NCBI GenBank assembly: GCA_958402495.1
Contig: CATXTS010000061.1
Location: 1-10,949 of the forward strand
Length of the DNA stretch: 10,949 bases
Source: an uncultured Clostridiaceae bacterium
Lineage (GTDB): Bacteria; Bacillota; Clostridia; TANB77; CAG-508
Reading direction: 5' to 3'
A model generated the notes under the pieces. That model did no database searches. It had not been told where the DNA came from and saw only the letters and a program-made list of their open reading frames with translations. Of the stretch, positions 7,137 through 10,949 are shown piece by piece (the first letter of the stretch is position 1; the number at the start of each line of letters is the position of its first letter). Position numbers and translations under genes: made by a program.

Positions 7137-7958
7137 CTATTTACTTAATTCTTCTATCGCCTTTTGATATTCTTCCGTATTTGGGGCTTTTCCATGCCAG
7201 CTTGCTTGATTTTCCATAAAAGATACCCCTTTTCCTTTAATAGTTTTTGCAATAATAACGCTTGGTTTTTCCTTTGTCATCTGTGCTGTCTCAAAAGCAT
7301 CTATTATTTGTGTCATATTATGCCCATCTATAACAATGGTATGAAATCCAAAACTTTTCCATTTTCCTTCTAAATTATCTAGACCTTTTACCTTCTCTAT
7401 ACTTCCATCAATTTGTAAATGATTATAATCTACAATTGCGCACAAATTATCTAAATGATATTTATTAGCCGTCATTGCTGCTTCCCAAACTTGACCTTCT
7501 TCTAATTCCCCATCTCCTAGCAAGCAATATACGCGGTAGCCATCATGGTTTAATTTAGAATTTAATGCCATACCATTGGCTACTGACAAGCCCTGTCCTA
7601 AAGAACCAGTCGTCATATCCACACCTGGCACCTTATGCATATCTGGATGTCCTTGTAATATAGAATCTACTTTTCTAAAACTAGCTAGCATCTCCTCTGA
7701 AAAATATCCTCTTTTGGCCAGTGTTGCATATAATGCTGGTGAGCAATGTCCTTTAGATAATACAAAACGGTCCCTTAATGGCGCATATGGTTCTTTTTCA
7801 TGAATATTCATTTGATAAAAATATAAAACGGTTAAAATATCTGCACAAGATAAGGAACCTCCTGGATGTCCCGATTGTGCTGCATATACTTGGTTTATAA
7901 TTTCTATTCTGATTTGTTTTGCTATTTGTTCTAATTCTTCTTCTTTTTCTATTTTCAA
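7137..7958 (-). CDS. Transketolase, N-terminal subunit (split transketolase)
   Basis: This is the thiamine diphosphate-binding half of transketolase (273 aa). The cofactor motif begins at GDG 148-150 (LLGDGELEEGQVWEA) and ends with Asn179 in IVDYNH, the metal-diphosphate binding pattern. Other family landmarks are QSGHPGGSLS (His31), SKGHCSPALYA (His71), GHPDMHKVPGVDMTTGSLGQGLS and IAKTIKGKGVSFMEN. The length fits the N-terminal half of a split enzyme rather than a truncated full transketolase, since the partner follows directly. I chose TTG at 7958 because AAGGAGG lies 7 bases upstream and the next in-frame ATG is codon 50, after the conserved GHPGG. It is the first gene of the operon, and the promoter at 7985-8013 would leave a leader of only about 20 bases. 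Confidence 0.93.
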   Translation of the reverse strand: MKIEKEEELEQIAKQIRIEIINQVYAAQSGHPGGSLSCADILTVLYFYQMNIHEKEPYAPLRDRFVLSKGHCSPALYATLAKRGYFSEEMLASFRKVDSILQGHPDMHKVPGVDMTTGSLGQGLSVANGMALNSKLNHDGYRVYCLLGDGELEEGQVWEAAMTANKYHLDNLCAIVDYNHLQIDGSIEKVKGLDNLEGKWKSFGFHTIVIDGHNMTQIIDAFETAQMTKEKPSVIIAKTIKGKGVSFMENQASWHGKAPNTEEYQKAIEELSK

Positions 7959-7965
7959 ATAAATC

Positions 7966-7972
7966 CCTCCTT
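7966..7972 (-). promoter_or_regulatory. Ribosome binding site fixing a TTG start for the transketolase N-terminal subunit
   Basis: The minus strand reads AAGGAGG, 7 bases before TTG at 7958-7956. The site and spacing match those of the S41 protease gene, which also starts with TTG. Confidence 0.75.
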
Positions 7973-7984
7973 TTTTATATGCTT

Positions 7985-8013
7985 ATTTTATCTTTTCTTT
8001 TACTATTTTGCAA
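7985..8013 (-). promoter_or_regulatory. Sigma-A type promoter of the transketolase/HD operon
   Basis: On the minus strand, TTGCAA (8008-8013), a 17-base spacer and TAAAAT (7985-7990) form a good promoter. Predicted transcription starts near 7978, giving a short leader. It diverges from the promoter at 8062-8090, with about 48 bases between the two -35 elements. Confidence 0.68.
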
Positions 8014-8061
8014 CTTCTTTTGGCAGGTATTTTTTAAATTTTTCCTATCTTTCTAAATTAC

Positions 8062-8090
8062 TTGTAATTTTTCTAATCTTTCATTATAAT
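8062..8090 (+). promoter_or_regulatory. Sigma-A type promoter of the DUF2238-like membrane protein gene
   Basis: TTGTAA (8062-8067), a 17-base spacer and a perfect TATAAT (8085-8090) lie 27 bases before the ATG. AAAGGAGGG at 8101-8109 is the ribosome binding site. Transcription would begin near 8097, leaving a very short leader. Confidence 0.8.
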
Positions 8091-8117
8091 ATCTATAGAA
8101 AAAGGAGGGATTTTCCT

Positions 8118-8942
8118 ATGTTAAAACGAATGAAAGCCTTTTATCACGAAAGTAAAAAAAGTTCTTTTATCGTCTATATGGTATTAAGAATTTTAGTAAT
8201 TGTCTGTATGATATTTCAAATATTCCATCAAAACTGGGATAATGTATTTTTGTGTTTGCTTACTTTAGTTTTATTTATGATTCCCTATTGGTTAGATAAA
8301 ACTTTAAAAATTACACTTCCTAATGTACTAGAAAGTATTATTTTATTATTTATTTTCTCAGCAGAAATTTTAGGAGAAATTCAAAATTTCTATGGCATCT
8401 TTAAAAGTTGGGATACGATTTTACATACTTTAAATGGTTTCTTATGTGCCGCTATTGGTTTTTCTTTAATTGATATTTTAAATAGAAGTGAAAAAACACA
8501 TATTCATTTGTCTCCTCTTTTTGTAGCCATTGTTGCTTTTTGTTTTTCTATGACAGTGGGTGTCCTTTGGGAATTCTTTGAATTTAGTGCAGATACCTTT
8601 GTCCAAACAGATATGCAAAAAGACCGTATTGTCACTTCTATTTCTTCGGTTACTTTGCATCCAGAAGGTAAAAACATACCTGTAGTTTTAAAAGATATTG
8701 ATAAAACGGTTATTTATAGTAAAGATGCAGATGGTAATCCTCTGACTACGGTCATTGATGGTGGTTATCTAGATATTGGTATTAAAGATACTATGAAAGA
8801 TTTATTAGTTAATTTTGTAGGTGCCGTTGTTTTTTCCGTCATAGGATTCTTATATATTAAAAATCGTGATGACTATAAATTTGTAGAAAACTTTATTCCT
8901 AGACGAAAACGAATGCACAAAAAACAAGAATCTGATGAGTAA
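8118..8942 (+). CDS. Six-helix membrane protein, DUF2238/YjdF-like
   Basis: This is an integral membrane protein of 274 aa and unknown function. Hydrophobic helices are at about 17-37, 42-57, 69-88, 100-121, 132-153 and 229-247, and the tail is strongly basic (PRRKRMHKKQ). Polar residues recur within or next to helices: Asp99 and His103 in SWDTILHTLNG, Glu152 and Glu155 in GVLWEFFEF, and Asp224 and Asp228 in GIKDTMKDLLVNFVGA. This D..LH / E..E / DT..D pattern recalls the DUF2238 (YjdF) family. That match is from memory of the family, so treat it as moderate. A hydrophilic segment of about 70 residues (155-225) separates helices 5 and 6. The ATG has AAGGAGG 9 bases upstream. It is a single-gene unit, divergent from the transketolase operon and convergent with the pilin-like gene. 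Confidence 0.75.
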   Translation: MLKRMKAFYHESKKSSFIVYMVLRILVIVCMIFQIFHQNWDNVFLCLLTLVLFMIPYWLDKTLKITLPNVLESIILLFIFSAEILGEIQNFYGIFKSWDTILHTLNGFLCAAIGFSLIDILNRSEKTHIHLSPLFVAIVAFCFSMTVGVLWEFFEFSADTFVQTDMQKDRIVTSISSVTLHPEGKNIPVVLKDIDKTVIYSKDADGNPLTTVIDGGYLDIGIKDTMKDLLVNFVGAVVFSVIGFLYIKNRDDYKFVENFIPRRKRMHKKQESDE

Positions 8943-8964
8943 AAAAATAACTACATGCCTTTTG

Positions 8965-9007
8965 AACTAAAAAGCGAAGAATAAAAAATATTCTCCGCTT
9001 TTTAGTT
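8965..9007. terminator. Long hairpin, probable bidirectional terminator between convergent genes
   Basis: AACTAAAAAGCG (8965-8976) pairs perfectly with CGCTTTTTAGTT (8996-9007). After one A/C mismatch the stem continues with AGAATA/TATTCT and closes on an AAAAA loop. Two plus-strand and minus-strand genes converge here; the hairpin starts 22 bases after the membrane protein stop and 2 bases after the pilin-like stop (TAG at 9012-9010). The T-run sits inside the 3' arm rather than after it, in either direction. Confidence 0.75.
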
Positions 9008-9009
9008 TG

Positions 9010-10065
9010 CTATTGAATGTCTATATTTTCATATTCAAAGAAATCGGTAAAAAAGGTACATTGTGAACCACTAGCACTTACTTTCACGGTCGTATCTGTT
9101 GAAGGCGCTTTTACTTTCCATACGTATAAATAAGTAGGTAATGTTCCATTGGTGTGATTAGCATATAAAGAGGATACTGGCAATACTTCACAACCGGTTG
9201 CTGTTATAGATATATCACTACTTGCGATTCCTCCTGCTCCAGCAATAACCTGATATTCTTTATTGGCTTTTAAAGTATAACTATAACTTCCTGGATTAAA
9301 TCCACTATTTTGATAAACTAAAACACCGTCACTTGTTCCTTCTAAAAAATTAACCAATAGCGTACACTGTGACCCACTAGAACTTATTTGGGCAGTTACA
9401 CTACTTGCTGGTGTTTTTACCTTCCATATGTATAAATAACTTGGTAGTGTTCCATTCGTATGATTGGCAAATAAAGAGGATACTGAAGTGATTTCACATC
9501 CACTTGCTGTAAGAGTTGGTACTGTACTTACAATACCACTTACGAAAGCAATAACTCTATATTCTTTATTTGGTTTTAGCGTATAACTATAACTACCAGG
9601 GTTAAATCCATTTCTTTCATAAGCTAAAATTCCGCCGTTTCCATACATTCCTTTTTGATACCCTTTTGCATATTGTTGCGTCGCTATTTTATGAATCCCC
9701 TCTGCCATTTCACTTGCAGATGCAGTTTGTTTCATTTCTACGCCCTCCCTCGTAATGGCTTCTGCAATTTGTTTTTTGAAGTTTTCGAATTCTTGTTTTA
9801 AAATATCTAATTTATTTTGTAATTCCTCTATTGTTCCTTTATCTGGTAAATAGCCGCTTTCTCCTGATTCCATTTGTGCATATAATTGATTCAATTGTTC
9901 CTCTTCTTCTACTTTAGCTATCTCCATATTTTCCTTTGCCTTCTGTGCTTGAGAAATCAGACCATTTTCTCCAACGGTCAAATTTAAGGTAACCCCTGCT
10001 AATATGATTAATATAATAATAGTAACTACTAAACTAACCATTGTTATACCATGTGCCTGTTTCAT
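9010..10065 (-). CDS. Pilin-like surface protein with coiled coil and two tandem beta-type repeats
   Basis: I do not recognise a named family for the whole protein (351 aa). Residues 1-6 (MKQAHG) followed by ITMVSLVVTIIILIILAG resemble a type IV prepilin leader and hydrophobic helix, with predicted cleavage after Gly6. Mature position 5 is Ser rather than the usual Glu. GENGLISQAQKAKE next is typical of pilin-like proteins of uncultured Clostridia. Residues about 45-105 are charged and heptad-like (coiled coil). Residues 132-139 show YAKGYQKG, a spacer pattern also seen in phage tail and fibre-type proteins. Residues 145-242 and 247-344 are two copies of a 98-residue domain with no gaps and about 60% identity. 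Each copy has two cysteines (190 and 234; 292 and 336) that could form a disulfide. The ATG has AGAAGG 7 bases upstream. It is monocistronic. Exported and surface-displayed is the likely state; adhesion is inference. Confidence 0.7.
   Translation of the reverse strand: MKQAHGITMVSLVVTIIILIILAGVTLNLTVGENGLISQAQKAKENMEIAKVEEEEQLNQLYAQMESGESGYLPDKGTIEELQNKLDILKQEFENFKKQIAEAITREGVEMKQTASASEMAEGIHKIATQQYAKGYQKGMYGNGGILAYERNGFNPGSYSYTLKPNKEYRVIAFVSGIVSTVPTLTASGCEITSVSSLFANHTNGTLPSYLYIWKVKTPASSVTAQISSSGSQCTLLVNFLEGTSDGVLVYQNSGFNPGSYSYTLKANKEYQVIAGAGGIASSDISITATGCEVLPVSSLYANHTNGTLPTYLYVWKVKAPSTDTTVKVSASGSQCTFFTDFFEYENIDIQ
9034..9327 (-). repeat. Second copy of the internal 98-codon repeat in the pilin-like gene
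   Basis: It encodes residues 247-344, starting GVLVYQNSGFNPGSYSYTL and ending with SGSQCTFFTDFFE. It aligns with the first copy without gaps at an offset of 306 bases. Synonymous differences are frequent, so the duplication is not recent. Confidence 0.85.
9340..9633 (-). repeat. First copy of the internal 98-codon repeat in the pilin-like gene
   Basis: It encodes residues 145-242. The blocks best shared with the second copy are GFNPGSYSYTLK, NKEY, TASGCE/TATGCE, ANHTNGTLP, YLY.WKVK and SGSQCT. The middle part (about residues 174-185) is the most diverged. Confidence 0.85.
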
Positions 10066-10105
10066 CTTTTTTCCTTCTTTCTTTTATCATTTCTACTCTA
10101 CTTAT

Positions 10106-10134
10106 ATTATACATTACCTTTTGGTTAATTGCAA
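10106..10134 (-). promoter_or_regulatory. Sigma-A type promoter of the pilin-like gene
   Basis: On the minus strand, TTGCAA (10129-10134), a 17-base spacer and a perfect TATAAT (10106-10111) precede the gene, with transcription predicted near 10099 and a leader of about 34 bases. The -35 hexamer is the same as in the two other minus-strand promoters of the window. Confidence 0.78.
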
Positions 10135-10281
10135 TTTTTTCTTATTTCTGTTTTATCTATTTTTTCTTATTTCATTTTCCTTTTGTTTCTATTTATTTTC
10201 AATTTGTTTTATGTCATCTTTAGATAATTGTTCTTATATAATAGTTTCTTTTATTTTTTCTATTTAAAGATTCTTTTTTGC
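10135..10281. other. Gene-free, pyrimidine-rich spacer between two divergent promoters
   Basis: The full gap between the divergent genes (10066-10415) is 350 bases. Outside the two promoters, this central part is T-rich on the plus strand (many TTTTCTTATTTC-like runs). It holds no convincing coding frame: the plus-strand frames open here are low-complexity Phe/Ile/Leu strings with no ribosome binding site. I see no clear operator or inverted repeat. Confidence 0.5.
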
Positions 10282-10310
10282 TTGACTTTCTCTTTAGTCT
10301 CTTATAATAT
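10282..10310 (+). promoter_or_regulatory. Candidate promoter of the Cys/His-repeat gene
   Basis: TTGACT (10282-10287) is a near-consensus -35. A perfect TATAAT (10303-10308) follows at a short 15-base spacing, or TAATAT (10305-10310) at the ideal 17 bases. Either gives a start near 10317 and a leader of about 100 bases, longer than for the other promoters here. Confidence 0.6.
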
Positions 10311-10415
10311 ATCTAATAGAAAATATTACAAATAATGACAGTCTCATTCTTACTTCTACAAAATCTGTTATTTTATTTGATACTAATTTACTAAGGAAAA
10401 TAAAGGGGTTTCTAT

Positions 10416-10949
10416 ATGAAAGTTTTTGAAAAAAATAAAAGAAAAAAAATACTTATATTTCTATTGCTATCATTACTTCTTGTTCTATTAATAACCATGT
10501 TATTTTTTAATAAGCCGGCAATAGGTAGTTTTTGGATAAGTTCATGCCCAAATTGCAATAGTTCTAATTTAAATTTTCATTCTGATTCCAGTATGCATAG
10601 TTTTGTCTGTACTAATTGTTCTACTACACAAAGTACTAGGCATAGTGGAGGGCATCATGAAAATGGTGGCACGTGTACGGAATGTTATTTTGTGTATCAA
10701 CAACATGGCCAATCTGTTATTCCATTCGACTACGAAATAACATCTACGACGCATACGACGCTTTATAGATGTACATATGCAGATTGTCCTTATCTTTATA
10801 GAGGAAATATACAAGACCATACTGGTGGTACTCATGAGAATGGTGGTAAATGTACAATATGTAATTTACAATACCAAACACATAGCCAATCTAATACAGT
10901 CACTAACTATAACACAACACCAACTACCCATACACCTATCTACGCTTGT
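10416..10949 (+). CDS. Membrane-anchored protein with Cys/His-rich repeats, 3' end missing
   Basis: This is a gene of unknown function; 178 codons are visible and it is open at the right edge. The ATG has AAAGGGG 7 bases upstream. A basic start (MKVFEKNKRKK) precedes a hydrophobic helix at about 12-31, either a signal anchor or a signal peptide without a clear cleavage site. The rest is rich in Cys, His, Thr, Asn and Gln. SCPNC (44-47) comes first. One unit runs from His61 (CTNC 65-68, HSGGHHENGG 76-85, CTEC 87-90, QQHGQS 95-100). A second runs from His113 (Cys119, Cys124, HTGGTHENGG 135-144, CTIC 146-149, QTHSQS 154-159). A third begins at TTHTPIYAC (170-178). CxxC pairs with spaced His suggest zinc binding or disulfide-stabilised extracellular modules. 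It diverges from the pilin-like gene, so a surface role is a reasonable guess. Confidence 0.68.
   Translation, partial: MKVFEKNKRKKILIFLLLSLLLVLLITMLFFNKPAIGSFWISSCPNCNSSNLNFHSDSSMHSFVCTNCSTTQSTRHSGGHHENGGTCTECYFVYQQHGQSVIPFDYEITSTTHTTLYRCTYADCPYLYRGNIQDHTGGTHENGGKCTICNLQYQTHSQSNTVTNYNTTPTTHTPIYAC
10590..10949 (+). repeat. Imperfect tandem Cys/His-rich units in the right-edge gene
   Basis: The units begin at the His codons of residues 61, 113 and 172, so the spacing is 52 and then 59 codons. The second halves align exactly 59 codons apart (HENGG at 81 and 140, CTxC at 87 and 146, QxHxQS at 95 and 154). The first unit is shorter because its CxxC pair is compact, where the second has CTYADC. 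The third unit is cut by the edge. Confidence 0.7.

Noticed and set aside
9010..10065. Phage tail fibre assignment for the repeat protein
   Set aside because: The YxxGYxxG spacer is seen in tail-type proteins, but the pilin-like N-terminus, own promoter and absence of any phage genes nearby argue for a cellular surface protein.
10004..10267. Plus-strand open frames upstream of the Cys/His gene
   Set aside because: Translations are low-complexity Phe/Ile/Ser/Leu strings from a T-rich spacer, without ribosome binding sites, and overlap the start of the pilin-like gene in antisense.
10334..10372. Possible leader hairpin (AATGACAG with CTGTTATT) upstream of the Cys/His gene
   Set aside because: It has only eight pairs, including one G-U, around a 23-base loop, with no second structure or known riboswitch core. 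Likely chance in AT-rich DNA.
10569..10835. Minus-strand open frame opposite the Cys/His-repeat gene
   Set aside because: The plus-strand frame has a start signal, membrane helix and regular Cys/His repeats, so the minus-strand frame is a shadow.
1..10949. Mobile element, CRISPR array or defence system
   Set aside because: No transposase, integrase, direct-repeat array, att-like duplication or nuclease gene is visible. The repeats found are intragenic.

Overview
The window looks like a chromosomal segment of a low-GC Gram-positive bacterium, most likely an uncultured gut-type member of the Clostridia. The evidence is the strongly AT-rich sequence, AAGGAGG-type ribosome binding sites, sigma-A style promoters, a split two-gene transketolase, an ftsE-ftsX-hydrolase-protease cluster, and a pilin-like N-terminus of a kind common in such genomes. 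The lineage is inferred from gene content and has not been tested by phylogeny.

Region 1 (1-5462, minus strand) is a cell-envelope division operon. A clear promoter at 5434-5462 drives ftsE and ftsX, then two tandem paralogous secreted coiled-coil/M23 peptidoglycan hydrolases of the EnvC/PcsB/CwlO type, then an S41 carboxy-terminal processing protease whose 3' end lies beyond the left edge. The expected logic is that FtsEX converts cytoplasmic ATP hydrolysis into activation of a coiled-coil hydrolase outside the cell. The S41 protease may process or turn over exported proteins of the same machinery. Having two hydrolases for one FtsEX is the notable feature.

Region 2 (5471-8013, minus strand) is a three-gene metabolic operon. 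It holds the transketolase N-terminal subunit, the C-terminal subunit, and a small HD-domain hydrolase, and it ends in an AT-rich terminator. Its promoter (7985-8013) diverges from the promoter of region 3.

Region 3 (8062-9007, plus strand) is a single six-helix membrane protein resembling the DUF2238/YjdF group. It ends in a long hairpin shared with the convergent gene of region 4.

Region 4 (9010-10949) is a probable surface module. A minus-strand gene encodes a pilin-like N-terminus, a coiled coil and two tandem 98-residue beta-type repeats. It diverges, across about 350 bases carrying two outward promoters, from a plus-strand gene cut by the right edge. That gene encodes a membrane-anchored protein with Cys/His-rich repeats that look metal-binding. 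These two proteins are the least explained part of the window.

I found no tRNA, rRNA, CRISPR array, insertion sequence or phage integration site.
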